Shown: positions 1 through 8,625, numbered from the stretch's first letter. The stretch: 38,113 nt of DNA from CAZDVQ01 sp964508975 (GCA_964508975.1 CAZDVQ010000042.1:1-38113), one strand, 5' to 3'. Program-made: numbers and translations. The notes: a model not told the origin generated them from the letters alone.

Positions 1-22
1 CCTAATCGTAGCCATGCAAAGG

Positions 23-113
23 AGGGGTGGATGCGCAGGTGGCGTTTTACGCCACATAGCGCAGACGGGGTGGTAAATTCTCCATAAAAAACAGAACCGA
101 TAAATCCACCCCT
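23..113. repeat. Inverted-repeat structured intergenic DNA
   Basis: A perfect 10-nt inverted repeat, AGGGGTGGAT at 23-32 and its complement at 104-113, encloses a second perfect hairpin (GTGGCG at 39-44, loop TTTTA, CGCCAC at 50-55). A further inverted repeat, GCAAGGGTT at 245-253 and AACCCTTGC at 269-277, lies to the right. I see no gene in 1-519. The region looks like one or more structured repeat elements, not a coding remnant. Confidence 0.5.
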
Positions 114-140
114 ACTGCCCGCGAGGGCAGTCCCTTATCA

Positions 141-173
141 TAGCCTCGGGTAAGCGAAGCGTAACCCGGGGTT
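141..173 (+). repeat. Second dispersed repeat family, copy 1 (core)
   Basis: These 33 nt match 7614-7646 at 30 of 33 positions. The shared core reads CGGGTAAGCG, then AGCG, then AACCCGGGGTT. Both copies are preceded by a CCCCT-rich hairpin region (CTGCCCGCGAGGGCAG here). A 13-nt word, CGTTCCGTGGCGA, sits at 287-299 and recurs inverted at 7707-7719. This family is unrelated in sequence to the ten GC-rich elements described elsewhere in this annotation. Confidence 0.6.
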
Positions 174-519
174 TTCAAGAGCCGCCACCATATATACAGC
201 GCGGCGGTAATACAAATAATGGATGCACAGGATTGCCCCGCCGCGCAAGGGTTCTGAGTTTACAGGCAAACCCTTGCAAAGGCTACCGTTCCGTGGCGAG
301 CAAAAAATATAAAACGGATGTCGCTCCCATGCTATTATTCGCAGCTAAGTAATAATAGAAAAGTAAGTTCGTTTGAAAAAAGTCATGCCAAACTACCTTT
401 CTATAACTTTTTAGGCTAGTTTTGTAACAGCTACATCGCAATCTTAATAACGCCATATCAAGGCTCAATAGCCCATACGTATATATTTTACACACTTTCC
501 GTATTTATATGATAGCCTT

Positions 520-1206
520 ATGAAAAGAAACCTAAAATTTGCAGTCTTGTGCAGCATCCTCGTTGCCGCTTGCACTGCGTTAAAAAACGATAAAACCCTC
601 GCCGACTCTTCTCCTGAAAATGATACAACAATATCCTCCAAGCTTAAGCAGATAAGTAACCGAAAACGAATCATAGACAGTGTAAACACTTCGCTTGAAT
701 GGCAAAAAACAAGCTTTGATTTATGGAAATCCCAACACGGCGACTTAGCCATTAAAACGAGCGAAAGCAATGAGGAAGGTATTTTCATTGATAGGTATAT
801 ATCAAGCTTATGCTGCGGGCTTGGGGATATAAAAGATGTCATTGACACCTCAACTTTCAAACACATCGGGAATGCATTTTACAAAGATAAGAACAACGTG
901 TACCTTCACTATGTCATGGCTGATGGAGGAAATTTTCAGTTTATAGAAACGGCTGATGTACAAACTTTTGAAATCCTTGGCTCATGTTACGCAAAAGATA
1001 AAAATCATATTTTTGACGCTAAAGCCCGGCAGCTCCTAAACATAGATTATCAAACGTTCACAACTTGTGCGACATGCGGCTGCTTTGCCAAGGACAAGTT
1101 TGGCTATTACTTTTGGGATATAAAAATAGACTCTACTGAATTAAACGATATGATTAACGGCAATGATGAGGCTAAAAATATTATTGAAAAGCTGAGAAAG
1201 TTATAA
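520..1206 (+). CDS. Putative DKNYY-family lipoprotein
   Basis: A 228-residue protein with a lipoprotein signal peptide: a basic start (MKRN), a hydrophobic stretch and a lipobox VAAC with the acylated cysteine at about residue 18, so it is probably anchored in a membrane facing the periplasm or outside. The C-terminal half has repeated DKN-plus-aromatic motifs (KDKNNVYLHY, KDKNHIFDA, KDKFGYYFW) alternating with ETADVQTFEILG-type segments. This is the pattern of DKNYY repeat proteins, whose function is unknown. A Cys-rich spot (CATCGC) lies near residue 185. No operon partner: structured repeats lie upstream, and a C9 run plus a 7-bp-period tract lie just downstream. The start at 520 is chosen because it begins the signal peptide. 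Confidence 0.65.
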   Translation: MKRNLKFAVLCSILVAACTALKNDKTLADSSPENDTTISSKLKQISNRKRIIDSVNTSLEWQKTSFDLWKSQHGDLAIKTSESNEEGIFIDRYISSLCCGLGDIKDVIDTSTFKHIGNAFYKDKNNVYLHYVMADGGNFQFIETADVQTFEILGSCYAKDKNHIFDAKARQLLNIDYQTFTTCATCGCFAKDKFGYYFWDIKIDSTELNDMINGNDEAKNIIEKLRKL

Positions 1207-1216
1207 TCCCCCCCCC

Positions 1217-1251
1217 GTTCATCGTTCACCATTCATCATTCATCGTTATGC
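1217..1251 (+). repeat. 7-bp-period tract, left flank of element A
   Basis: Five successive 7-mers: GTTCATC, GTTCACC, ATTCATC, ATTCATC, GTTATGC. The tract follows the lipoprotein stop codon and a C9 run (1208-1216) and ends 12 nt before element A. Confidence 0.7.
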
Positions 1252-1263
1252 ACCGCCGTTCCC

Positions 1264-1361
1264 GCGTTAGCTGCTTGGAGCGGGCCGCCGCAGGCGGCAG
1301 TGCGTAGCACCGAGGCGAATAGCCGAGCGCGGAAAGGAGCGGCGGCCGCAGGCCGCAACGC
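1264..1361 (+). repeat. Structured GC-rich element, copy A
   Basis: Reading from head to tail: P1 GCGTT (1264-1268) pairs with AACGC (1357-1361). P2 GCTGCTT pairs with AAGGAGC (one G-G mismatch). P3 is GCCGCC-GCA-GGCGGC, P4 is GTGC-GTA-GCAC, and P6 is GCGGCC-GCA-GGCCGC. The tail is CCAAAAAA. It lies between the convergent lipoprotein gene and the outer-membrane protein gene, with the tail against the stop codon of the latter. Confidence 0.8.
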
Positions 1362-1373
1362 CCAAAAAATCGC

Positions 1374-4300
1374 CTAAAAAGTGGCCCTGATTTGCATGCG
1401 GCCTGTATGTACCATCTTGCTCTCGCCGGTTTTGCGGCCCTCATAACCCAGGTTTAACTCCAACACTTTGCTCAGGCTACGCCTGAACGTGAGGCTCCAG
1501 ATAAAGTTGTTGCCCTTTTGCAAGGCATCGAGCATGGCGAAGGATACCGGCGTGTTGTTGGCCCCGCTGTACACGATACCCACGTACGAGAACTTGGCCC
1601 GGAGGTCGCTCTTGCCGCTTTGGTTGTAGGTGAGGTCAAAGGCGATTTCGTTGCTGCGGGCCACTTCCTGGCTGCCGATGAGGTTGTTGCGTACCCGGTA
1701 CTGGTACGAGCTGGATAGCCGTAATTTGCGCTTGAACATCCAGGATAATTCGGGTTTGATGGCCTTGCCAGCAATCTGGTAGTCGCGGTCGGCAAACAAC
1801 TCCGAGTCGTTGTCTTGCCTGCCCGTGCTGGCTTGTACTTGCAAACTCAGGCTAGGCAACAAGTTCCAACGCAGTTTGAGGAGCCACTCGCTGCGGCGGC
1901 GGGCCTCGTAACCCGTGGCCAAAACGTTCTTGTTGCGCAGGTCGGATTGCGTTACTTCAAAGCTGAATCTAGGGTCTGAACGGTTGAAAAACAAGGTGTT
2001 GCGCATGGACGAATTGATGCTCACCAACAAGGAATCGGCGATGGCCAAGCGGAAGGGGTCGAGCGCCGGAATCGAGGCATCGGCCAGGGTACGGCGGTCA
2101 ATGTTGAACACCGATTGCGAGGAAAGCCGCGATAAAAACTTGAGCATCGTACCTTTTTTCTTGTTGAACCACAAGGATTTAGGGTTCAAACTCAGGCTCT
2201 GCGAAAACTGTATGTTGTTGGTTCTGATAAACTCGTCGGTAAACGATATGACCCGCACGTAAGAGGCTTGGTCTTGAAAAACCGACTGCTCAAACTCGTT
2301 CAACTGTGGGATGCTGTCGTTGTTGCGATCCAGCCAGGTAAAGTTGCCCTCGCCTTGGTTTACGCGCAGGTAGTTGTACTCGGTTTTGCGCTGTTGCCCC
2401 GAGCCCAGCTCGTAGATGGTGTTCAGGCGCACGGCTCCCTTGAGCAAGCTCATGTCGTACTCGGCACGGCCCAAGTAGGTTTGCTGGGGCTTTAAATCGG
2501 TCAGCGCGGTGTCTTGGATAAAGAGATTTCGGTAGGTGAAATTCCAGCGGAGGTTGGCATTCTGCCAAATTTTCCAAGCGCCGTTCAGCCCGGCTTCATC
2601 GCCGATGGTCAAGTTTTTAAAGCGAGTGCTATCCGGCACATCGTCATAACGCCGTTGATAATACGCGCTGAGCTGCACGGGGATATTGTCCTGCTGCGGC
2701 AACTCGGCGTAAGCCTTGAACACATCAAAACGGAAGGCCGAGGCCAATAGGGTATCAGCTTGAATATCGAGGCGGGCATTAGATTCCCGCTCCCAGTACA
2801 GGCCAATTTTCAGATCCTTGGCTTGGGCAAAACGCTTGTACAGGTCGAACCTTGGCCGAATAAACATGGAGCGCTCCGTGCTACCTTGTTGGCTCAACAA
2901 CACGCTACTGTTAGATTCTAGCCCAAAACCCTTGTACAGCAACCGGGAACCCAGGCTATGCCGCTGACCTTGGAAAACGGTATCTTTCGAAAACAGCGCG
3001 GCCTGATAAAACACTGTGCCCCAACGCTTGCTGTTCAGGCTAAGGCCAAAGGAGCCCAGGTGCTCGGCAGAGGCGCTGCGCACACTGCTGGTGTTCCAGT
3101 CGCGGGTAAATTCCCGCGGCCTGTACGGCTCAATAAACTGAAAATGTTGGCTCAGGTACTCGTAGTGCCCCTCTAAATCAAGGCTCAGCAGCTTTACTTT
3201 TTGCTGGGCGGTATCGAGGGCTTGTTTCAAGGTAAAGGATTGCTTGGCGCTCAGGCGGACGGCCAGACCGTCGTCGTTGGCGGCATCAAGGGCCGAGAAG
3301 CTGTTCAAGTCGTTTTGGGTATAGGCTACTTCACCTTGCAGCAGGCCAGTTTTACCGATGCTGTAATCTAGTCCGAGGGCGTACAACTGCTGCCGTTTGG
3401 GCGTAACCAAGCGCACTATGGGCATGTAATCGCCTTGTAAATTACCGCTGGCATCGGGCGCTACCCAGCGGTACACCCGGCCGTTGGCCGAGGTTTGCGC
3501 CAGGCTGTAATAGCCCTTACCCTGGCCCACAAAAGCAAAGCTAGCGGTGTAAATAGCCAGTTGCGGGTTGGTAGAATACACCAGCACGCTATCAAACAGG
3601 GTGCCTGCCACCAGGGTGTCGCGCAGGAGGTAGGTAATCACCTGCGGGTTATATCCTCCTGCGATGGTATCAATGCTGTTGGCCAGGGCGAGCTCGGCGT
3701 TATCACCGGCTTGGGCCAGGCGTTGTTTATCGGTATCGCTGAGGTTAAACTGCGAGGGTTGGTTTTTATTATCCTGCTCGTTAAACAAGTGCAGGTGGGC
3801 TTTCCAAGGGCCTTTCGTCCAGCTCATGTTGGCGGCATAGAGGCTGCGCAAATAGTTCTGATCGGCGTATTCAAACTCGATTTGTATACGTGAATCCTTG
3901 GTAATCAAGCGATTGGTGGTAAAGGTTATCTCGCCCAGGTTATAGTCGATGATATAGTCGCGATCTAGGCCACGCTCCATGAGTTTGCCATCGATGAACA
4001 CCCTCTCGGTACCCGAGAGGATAATGATAAAGCGTTCGCCATCGTTTCCGGTGAGGCGGTATGGGCCTTGGTTGCCCTCGCCACCTTGAAAAGTGTTGCG
4101 GCCAAAACGCCCCCGAGATACTGCGGCGCTGGCATCAGCGGCCAGGGTACCCCAGCGTTCAGAGCCAAATTGCGTTTCGAGCGTGGCACCTTTCAGCTTT
4201 TTGATGTAGTTGAGGAAGTAAGCATTGGCGGGTCGGTTGAGCTCGTAATCGCCCGCGGTGAGCTTGGTTTTATCCTTTTTCACCTGGATAAACACCTTGT

Positions 4301-4922
4301 CGAAGTCCTGGATTTGCTGCGTGTTGCCATCGGGCTGCAAGGGAATGGCGTTATCGGTCAAGGCGGCCGTCACCTCGATATCGTCGGAGAGTTTTCCGGA
4401 GAGCTGCAGGTTAAAGTTGGAGTTTAGTACCAGGCTTTGGTTGTTGCCAAAGCTTAGGCCACGGGCAAAAGAGCCGCTGTAATCTAGGCCACGGGTATTG
4501 AAAACGTCAAAATTACCGCCTTTGCTGGCCAGTGGGTCATATAATACACCAGGCAAAGTATCGCCCAGCATGGCGGGTTTATTTTGCTTATGAAACAGCC
4601 TGCGCTCTAGGTCGTAAGCCAGTACCCGATAGAAAATTTGAAGGCTATCAGACTTTGGCCCAAGCCAAATAAGCACATGGTTATCAAGCTTATACATGGA
4701 TTCCGGCACGGGCGATCCAGTGCTAGCCCAGCGCATTTGCAGCGACTGCGGCACGATGATCAAGCTATCCTGCACCAGCGTATCTTGGGGCCAGCGCGTC
4801 AGTTGTCGACTGTTCTGTTGGGCCTGCAACAACGTGCTACCGTTCAGCGATAGCAACAGCGCGAGGACCAGTCGTACAGGGACGAACTGCCAACACAACA
4901 ACCATCGCTTGGGGTACGGCAT
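1374..4922 (-). CDS. Large outer-membrane beta-barrel protein
   Basis: An 1182-residue exported protein. The signal peptide has a basic start, a hydrophobic core (LVLALLLSL) and likely cleavage after LLQA. About residues 130-260 hold a conserved Bacteroidota-type block (FARGLSFGNNQSLVLNS, LTDNAIPLQPDGN, FDKVFIQVKKDKTKLTAGDYEL). Beyond residue 300 the protein is alternating amphipathic strands with many aromatic residues, and it ends in phenylalanine (QIRATF), as expected of an outer-membrane beta-barrel. I recognise the type as conserved in Bacteroidota but cannot name a function; a surface assembly or transport role would be guesswork. It stands alone, bracketed by inverted element copies A and B whose tails point at it. 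A -7 box, TACCTTTG, lies 17 nt upstream and supports the start. Confidence 0.65.
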   Translation of the reverse strand: MPYPKRWLLCWQFVPVRLVLALLLSLNGSTLLQAQQNSRQLTRWPQDTLVQDSLIIVPQSLQMRWASTGSPVPESMYKLDNHVLIWLGPKSDSLQIFYRVLAYDLERRLFHKQNKPAMLGDTLPGVLYDPLASKGGNFDVFNTRGLDYSGSFARGLSFGNNQSLVLNSNFNLQLSGKLSDDIEVTAALTDNAIPLQPDGNTQQIQDFDKVFIQVKKDKTKLTAGDYELNRPANAYFLNYIKKLKGATLETQFGSERWGTLAADASAAVSRGRFGRNTFQGGEGNQGPYRLTGNDGERFIIILSGTERVFIDGKLMERGLDRDYIIDYNLGEITFTTNRLITKDSRIQIEFEYADQNYLRSLYAANMSWTKGPWKAHLHLFNEQDNKNQPSQFNLSDTDKQRLAQAGDNAELALANSIDTIAGGYNPQVITYLLRDTLVAGTLFDSVLVYSTNPQLAIYTASFAFVGQGKGYYSLAQTSANGRVYRWVAPDASGNLQGDYMPIVRLVTPKRQQLYALGLDYSIGKTGLLQGEVAYTQNDLNSFSALDAANDDGLAVRLSAKQSFTLKQALDTAQQKVKLLSLDLEGHYEYLSQHFQFIEPYRPREFTRDWNTSSVRSASAEHLGSFGLSLNSKRWGTVFYQAALFSKDTVFQGQRHSLGSRLLYKGFGLESNSSVLLSQQGSTERSMFIRPRFDLYKRFAQAKDLKIGLYWERESNARLDIQADTLLASAFRFDVFKAYAELPQQDNIPVQLSAYYQRRYDDVPDSTRFKNLTIGDEAGLNGAWKIWQNANLRWNFTYRNLFIQDTALTDLKPQQTYLGRAEYDMSLLKGAVRLNTIYELGSGQQRKTEYNYLRVNQGEGNFTWLDRNNDSIPQLNEFEQSVFQDQASYVRVISFTDEFIRTNNIQFSQSLSLNPKSLWFNKKKGTMLKFLSRLSSQSVFNIDRRTLADASIPALDPFRLAIADSLLVSINSSMRNTLFFNRSDPRFSFEVTQSDLRNKNVLATGYEARRRSEWLLKLRWNLLPSLSLQVQASTGRQDNDSELFADRDYQIAGKAIKPELSWMFKRKLRLSSSYQYRVRNNLIGSQEVARSNEIAFDLTYNQSGKSDLRAKFSYVGIVYSGANNTPVSFAMLDALQKGNNFIWSLTFRRSLSKVLELNLGYEGRKTGESKMVHTGRMQIRATF

Positions 4923-4938
4923 GAAATAGCTTTATCAA

Positions 4939-4946
4939 CAAAGGTA
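4939..4946 (-). promoter_or_regulatory. -7 box for the outer-membrane protein gene
   Basis: TACCTTTG on the minus strand matches the Bacteroidota -7 consensus TAnnTTTG, 17 nt before the start codon. I see no clear TTG -33 box. Confidence 0.4.
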
Positions 4947-4962
4947 AAACGTAAAAATTTAA

Positions 4963-5046
4963 GGGAATAGTTAAAAGGGAATAGTTAAAAATTAGGAGTT
5001 AGGGGTTAGGAGTTAGGAATTCATTGTTCATCGTTCATCGTTATTT
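4963..5046 (+). repeat. 7-bp-period tract, left flank of element B
   Basis: Twelve consecutive 7-mers: two GGGAATA/GTTAAAA pairs, then ATTAGGA, GTTAGGG, GTTAGGA, GTTAGGA, then ATTCATT, GTTCATC, GTTCATC, GTTATTT. The unit changes while the 7-bp phase holds throughout. The tract ends 5 nt before element B. Confidence 0.75.
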
Positions 5047-5051
5047 TAATG

Positions 5052-5156
5052 GCGTTGCGCCGCCGGGGGCGTCGCCGCTGTCCTACGGGTGCGCTGGACG
5101 CTTAGTGCGCGATGCGCACCGCCCGCTATCGCGGGCGCCCTCCGGCCAGCTAACGC
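5052..5156 (-). repeat. Structured GC-rich element, copy B
   Basis: Minus-strand copy. P1 is GCGTT/AACGC (5152-5156 and 5052-5056). P2 is GCTGGCC/GGACAGC. P3 is GCCCGC-GATA-GCGGGC. P4 is enlarged to GTGCGC-ATC-GCGCAC. P6 is GCGACGCC-CCC-GGCGGCGC with an A-G mismatch. It sits between the divergent outer-membrane protein gene and the YwaF-like gene. Confidence 0.8.
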
Positions 5157-5249
5157 GAATATTGCGCTGGTATTTTACACAAAAATAACCTATTTAAATC
5201 AAGCCTATTAAAGAATAGGTCGTATTATCGTGCTTTAAAACAGCACTTT

Positions 5250-5975
5250 ATGGATTTTTCGGGCTTTTTAAACGACAACCAGGACTTCAGTCTATTTGGG
5301 CCACAGCACCAAGTAATACTGGTCCTTTTATTGCTGGGGAGCATCCTCCTACCCTACCTGGCCAAGCGATACATGAATCCAAAACAACAGCTTTGGCTTG
5401 CTCGATTCATGGCAGCATCCATCGCTTTCTGGGTTTTGGCCTACGTGTTCATCTTGATGGGCCAGGGCAAATTCAACTACAAAACCGACTTGCCGCTCGA
5501 CATCTGCAACATAACCGGATTGGCCCTACCCTTCCTGATGTGGAACCCCAAGTACAAATACCACGAGGTGCTTTACTTTTGGATATTGGCCGGCACCATG
5601 CAGGCTATCCTAACGCCACACTTGTACCAAGGCTTCCCTAATTTCGTATTTATCAAGTACTGGTGGGTACACGTTGGATTGGTCGTTTACGCCATTTACA
5701 TTACCCGGGTGTACGGCTACAACCCCAAGGCCAGCAGCATACTCAAGGCATTTGTCAGCTTGTTGATTTACGTGCTGATTATTTTTGGTATCAACGCGGT
5801 GCTAGGCTCCAACTACGTGTACGTAATGCACAAGCCACCAACGGCCTCTGCTTTAGATTACCTCGGGCCTTGGCCTTTCTACCTTATTTTTGCCACCCTA
5901 ATCGGGCTGCTTTTCTTTGTCATCATGTACATCCCTATTTGGGCTTGGGAAAAAAGGCGGGTAAAACAAGGGTAA
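5250..5975 (+). CDS. YwaF/TIGR02206-like integral membrane protein
   Basis: A 241-residue polytopic membrane protein with about seven hydrophobic segments and short loops. It matches the pattern of the YwaF/TIGR02206 family: FGPQHQ near the start, LPLDICNI (about residues 86-93), a tyrosine- and tryptophan-rich YFWILAGTMQAILTPHL segment (about 113-130), and LGSNYVY followed by LGPWPFYL near the end. The biochemical role of the family is not established. The gene opens a short plus-strand run with the next gene, 54 nt downstream. Its start lies about 90 nt beyond element B. No clear promoter is visible; a short inverted repeat (ACCTATT/AATAGGT) lies between 5180 and 5220. Confidence 0.75.
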   Translation: MDFSGFLNDNQDFSLFGPQHQVILVLLLLGSILLPYLAKRYMNPKQQLWLARFMAASIAFWVLAYVFILMGQGKFNYKTDLPLDICNITGLALPFLMWNPKYKYHEVLYFWILAGTMQAILTPHLYQGFPNFVFIKYWWVHVGLVVYAIYITRVYGYNPKASSILKAFVSLLIYVLIIFGINAVLGSNYVYVMHKPPTASALDYLGPWPFYLIFATLIGLLFFVIMYIPIWAWEKRRVKQG

Positions 5976-6029
5976 ATACTACCTTTGTGGCACGGTTTTC
6001 ACCGTGTGCACCGAGTAAATCCCCCACTT

Positions 6030-6536
6030 ATGTTTTTGGTATCGCTTATCCTCAGTTTAGTATTGCACAGCAGCCCAACGGGCCGCGAGCTCATCATCAA
6101 CCAGAGCTACCTGGCCAGCAAAAACCTCGACAACTGCGAAGGGCTTAATCCAGTTTACAAGGACCGCAACCTGAATGTGTTGTACATGTACCAGTACCCA
6201 CCCCTAGGCGAAAATCAAGACCCGGGCTACAAGTACTGCAAACTGGAAAGCTTTAAAGTGGATGCAGATACCGAGATCATGCTCTACGCGGCTTTTTCGA
6301 AACGCCGGAATAAAATCCAAGAGGTTAGAGCCGCCACTATTTACAAAGGCGAGCTTAAGTTCAACGCCAGCATCTGGATGAACGAGGAGCAACAATACAC
6401 CAGAGTACAATACGACGGCGGCGTATACAAGTGCAGCATCATGGAAGTGAACGAGGTATCCATGACCTACAACATGCTCAGCGGCGAATTTACCATTGTA
6501 CAAGAACACTGGAAAAAAGTTTTGGATAAAAATTAA
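6030..6536 (+). CDS. Small secreted protein of unknown function
   Basis: A 168-residue protein starting MFLVSLILSLVL, a short signal peptide that probably directs export to the periplasm or beyond. An in-frame ATG at 5985 would add 15 basic, non-signal residues, so 6030 is preferred. The mature part is hydrophilic and tyrosine-rich (LYMYQYPPLGEN, YKYCKLESF, VQYDGGVYKCS), probably a beta-sheet domain, with three cysteines. I do not recognise a family. It lies 54 nt after the YwaF-like gene on the same strand and is followed immediately by a strong hairpin terminator, so the two genes are probably one transcription unit. Confidence 0.6.
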   Translation: MFLVSLILSLVLHSSPTGRELIINQSYLASKNLDNCEGLNPVYKDRNLNVLYMYQYPPLGENQDPGYKYCKLESFKVDADTEIMLYAAFSKRRNKIQEVRAATIYKGELKFNASIWMNEEQQYTRVQYDGGVYKCSIMEVNEVSMTYNMLSGEFTIVQEHWKKVLDKN

Positions 6537-6537
6537 A

Positions 6538-6568
6538 AAAGCCAGACCTGATATGCAGGACTGGCTTT
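6538..6568 (+). terminator. Rho-independent terminator
   Basis: The stem AAAGCCAG / CTGGCTTT is extended by an inner CCTG / CAGG across an A-A mismatch, with loop ATATG. The stem ends in a short T run. It begins 1 nt after the stop codon of the small secreted protein gene. Confidence 0.8.
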
Positions 6569-7024
6569 AGCACACTTAACTACATGCCCAAAAAGCAGTG
6601 TTTGGAATAGTTTTTCGTTTTGCTTTTAGTGACAAGTCAAAGGTAAAAATTACTGATTTTTCGTAAAGCACAAAAGTGATGCTTGTCTAAAAGAGCCAAA
6701 ATGGCCTTTCAAAACACATAATCATTGATTATCAGCCAATTAAGTGCATTTTTTAGGGGCAAAAATTGAAGTTGCTTTGCATTTCTAGCTTAGTTCTGAA
6801 GCTGTTTATTTAGCCATTTCATTAGCATATTTGCCCCGTGTTTAAAAAAATAAGTTCAACCAATATAGAGCAACACACCAAAACAGGCCTTCAAAACATC
6901 CATGTATTGGCACTGCTACAGTCTTGCATTGAACAAAAGCGATACAGTAGCATTTGATATAGTATTCAACTTACCTCTATTCATTCAGTGGAGGTTTAGC
7001 ATAAAGAACTTAAACTGCAATACC
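6569..7024. other. AT-rich intergenic region
   Basis: About 450 nt between the terminator and msrB. It is AT-rich with no recognisable repeat. The reading frame upstream of msrB is open from 6902, but that stretch has no signal-peptide or domain character and is not called as coding. No clear TAnnTTTG box was found near the msrB start. Confidence 0.5.
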
Positions 7025-7549
7025 ATGAGAAACATATTTGTCATTATACTGAGCTTAAGCCTTGGATTAGTAGCCTGCCAAAATACCAAGAACAGCGAGC
7101 AGCAAAGCAAAACAGAGACGGGTGCAAAAACCCTAGAGCCAAGCCCTAGTCGCCCTGACCGTATTGTAAAAAGCGACGATGACTGGCGCAAGCTACTCAG
7201 CGAGGAAGAGTTTAACATCATCCGTAAAAAAGGTACAGAACGTGCCTTTACCGGCGATTTGCTCTACAATAAAAAACATGGTCATTACACTTGTGCCGCT
7301 TGTGGTTTAGAGCTGTTCAGCTCAGATACCAAGTTTGAATCGGGTACGGGTTGGCCTAGTTTCTACGATGAGATAGGCAACGACCATGTGGGCAAGATTG
7401 AAGACCGTAGCTATGGCATGGTCCGCACCGAGGTGGTTTGTAACCGTTGTGGTGGCCACCTAGGCCATGTATTTGACGATGGCCCAAAACCTACAGGCTT
7501 GCGTTACTGCATCAACTCTTTGTCGCTCAACTTTGTGGAGAAGCCGTAG
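7025..7549 (+). CDS. msrB: Peptide-methionine (R)-S-oxide reductase, lipoprotein form
   Basis: A 174-residue protein that reduces methionine-(R)-sulfoxide in proteins. The start at 7025 gives a lipoprotein signal peptide with lipobox LVAC and acylated cysteine at residue 18; an in-frame ATG at 6902 would bury this signal. A linker of about 35 residues precedes a complete MsrB domain: zinc-site CAAC and CNRC pairs, GTGWPSF, RTEVVC, GGHLGHVF, and the catalytic cysteine in RYCINSLSLNF. The enzyme is therefore probably tethered in the envelope and repairs oxidised exported proteins. No msrA lies next to it. It appears to be monocistronic, followed by repeat DNA. Confidence 0.92.
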   Translation: MRNIFVIILSLSLGLVACQNTKNSEQQSKTETGAKTLEPSPSRPDRIVKSDDDWRKLLSEEEFNIIRKKGTERAFTGDLLYNKKHGHYTCAACGLELFSSDTKFESGTGWPSFYDEIGNDHVGKIEDRSYGMVRTEVVCNRCGGHLGHVFDDGPKPTGLRYCINSLSLNFVEKP

Positions 7550-7613
7550 CTTAGCAAGGCTAGGATTGGGATATAGTTTTCCATCCCCCTGCCCAATGAG
7601 CAGGCCATATCGG

Positions 7614-7646
7614 TAGCCGCGGGTAAGCGCAGCGCAACCCGGGGTT
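7614..7646 (+). repeat. Second dispersed repeat family, copy 2 (core)
   Basis: Matches 141-173 at 30 of 33 positions. A CCCCTGCCC-rich stretch lies just before it, as in copy 1, and the inverted 13-nt word TCGCCACGGAACG lies at 7707-7719. A 7-bp-period tract (CTCTGCT, CTCTGCC, TTCTGCT) follows at about 7735-7755. Confidence 0.6.
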
Positions 7647-7775
7647 CACAGGGCGACAACAGAAAACCCGTGGCGGCAAGCCGTTTGAGCATGTATGGTA
7701 TAGGAATCGCCACGGAACGTTAGCCGGACGTTAATCTCTGCTCTCTGCCTTCTGCTCTAAATTGTGCCTCACCCC

Positions 7776-7851
7776 GCCGCGTTGCGGCGACCCTCTCCCC
7801 TGAAACGCTCGTAAACTCGCGTGCGGAGAGGGTATGAAGCATGAGTTTCAT
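7776..7851. repeat. Tandem hairpin region
   Basis: Three hairpins in a row: GCCGC-GTT-GCGGC (about 7776-7789), CCCTCTCC / GGAGAGGG (7791-7798 with 7825-7832), and ATGAA / TTCAT (7834-7851). It ends about 20 nt from the stop codon of the minus-strand gene at 7873. It may act as a terminator or be another small repeat; there is no strong T run. Confidence 0.4.
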
Positions 7852-7872
7852 GTCAATTGTTAGATATAGTGA

Positions 7873-8625
7873 TTACTTCCATATTTCCCACCACTTTTTG
7901 CTCTGTTTAAAAATAGTCTCCCGTTTAGTTATTTCTTGGTTTTGTTCGGTTATTTGAGTTCCTGACGATGATTGCTCAAGTTTGCTTTTAACGAATAATG
8001 GAAACACATCGCCGGTGTCATGTTCATTGATAAGAAACATAAAATTGTCTTTGCAATTTAATGTGTTGAAAGTTCCTTCTTTATCTAATTTTTCCAAAAC
8101 CTCATGAATCGCAATCATTCCTTTCACCTTAAATAATTGGATAATTTCATCGTATCCATCAAATTCTTCAATATCTTTATATTTGTATTTAAGTTCATTG
8201 TGATCTAGTATTTCAAGTGGATCAAAAAAGTTTAAAGTTATTCCAGGACTCGCATAAAATTCTGTTGTAAAGTCATAGTCGAACCCCATATCAAACTCAT
8301 CAGTTTGAATTTCAAAGTTTTTCCATTCACCTATACCATAAGCAGGAGCATCTACTCCTTTTTGTAGGAAATAACCATATTCAAAAAGGATAGCAAATAA
8401 TTCTTCGCTAGGGATAATACCTTTTTCTGTATTTGTCCACCATTCTATCAGGTTCACTTTTATTTCATCGTGAACATTCTTTTTATATAGCTCAAAATCA
8501 AATGATTCCAATTCAGCCAATAGTCTGTCAAAAATGGGTTCTTTTGATTGAATTGATTGGTATAAATCCAAATACTTATTCAACTTCTTTTGCAGATTTT
8601 GTTTTATTTCTGTGTTCTTATTCAT
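7873..8625 (-). CDS. AT-rich orphan protein of unknown function
   Basis: A 250-residue, acidic, soluble protein with no signal peptide. The N-terminus is helical (about residues 1-75, many Lys, Leu and Glu). A middle part is rich in aromatic and acidic residues (IGEWKNFEIQTDEFDMGFDYDF), and the C-terminus is QSKKWWEIWK. I do not recognise a family; the character resembles immunity-type or SMI1-like proteins, but no diagnostic motif supports that. Base composition is clearly more AT-rich than accA or dapA, which suggests transfer. The gene is preceded, 41 nt upstream, by a 33-nt motif that also precedes the AT-rich gene at 12327. Repeats surround it on both sides. Confidence 0.6.
   Translation of the reverse strand: MNKNTEIKQNLQKKLNKYLDLYQSIQSKEPIFDRLLAELESFDFELYKKNVHDEIKVNLIEWWTNTEKGIIPSEELFAILFEYGYFLQKGVDAPAYGIGEWKNFEIQTDEFDMGFDYDFTTEFYASPGITLNFFDPLEILDHNELKYKYKDIEEFDGYDEIIQLFKVKGMIAIHEVLEKLDKEGTFNTLNCKDNFMFLINEHDTGDVFPLFVKSKLEQSSSGTQITEQNQEITKRETIFKQSKKWWEIWK

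Noticed and set aside
1208..1216. Run of nine C residues as a possible phase-variation tract
   Set aside because: It lies after the stop codon of the lipoprotein gene and not in a clear promoter spacer, so no switching effect can be argued.
1226..1444. ORF of 72 codons across element A (similar ones at 15463-15732, 26918-27157 and 27536-27611)
   Set aside because: The frames are open only because GC-rich structured DNA lacks stop codons. Translations are Arg/Ala/Pro-rich with no conserved character, and the elements vary by paired bases, not by codons.
3495..3893. Long plus-strand ORFs antisense to the outer-membrane protein gene (also 4068-4427)
   Set aside because: They are shadows of a long coding frame on the other strand. 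The minus-strand frame has a signal peptide and an uninterrupted beta-barrel sequence.
4963..5046. CRISPR array
   Set aside because: The period is 7 bp with drifting units and no spacers. No array of 25-40-nt repeats with unique spacers, and no cas gene, was found in the window.
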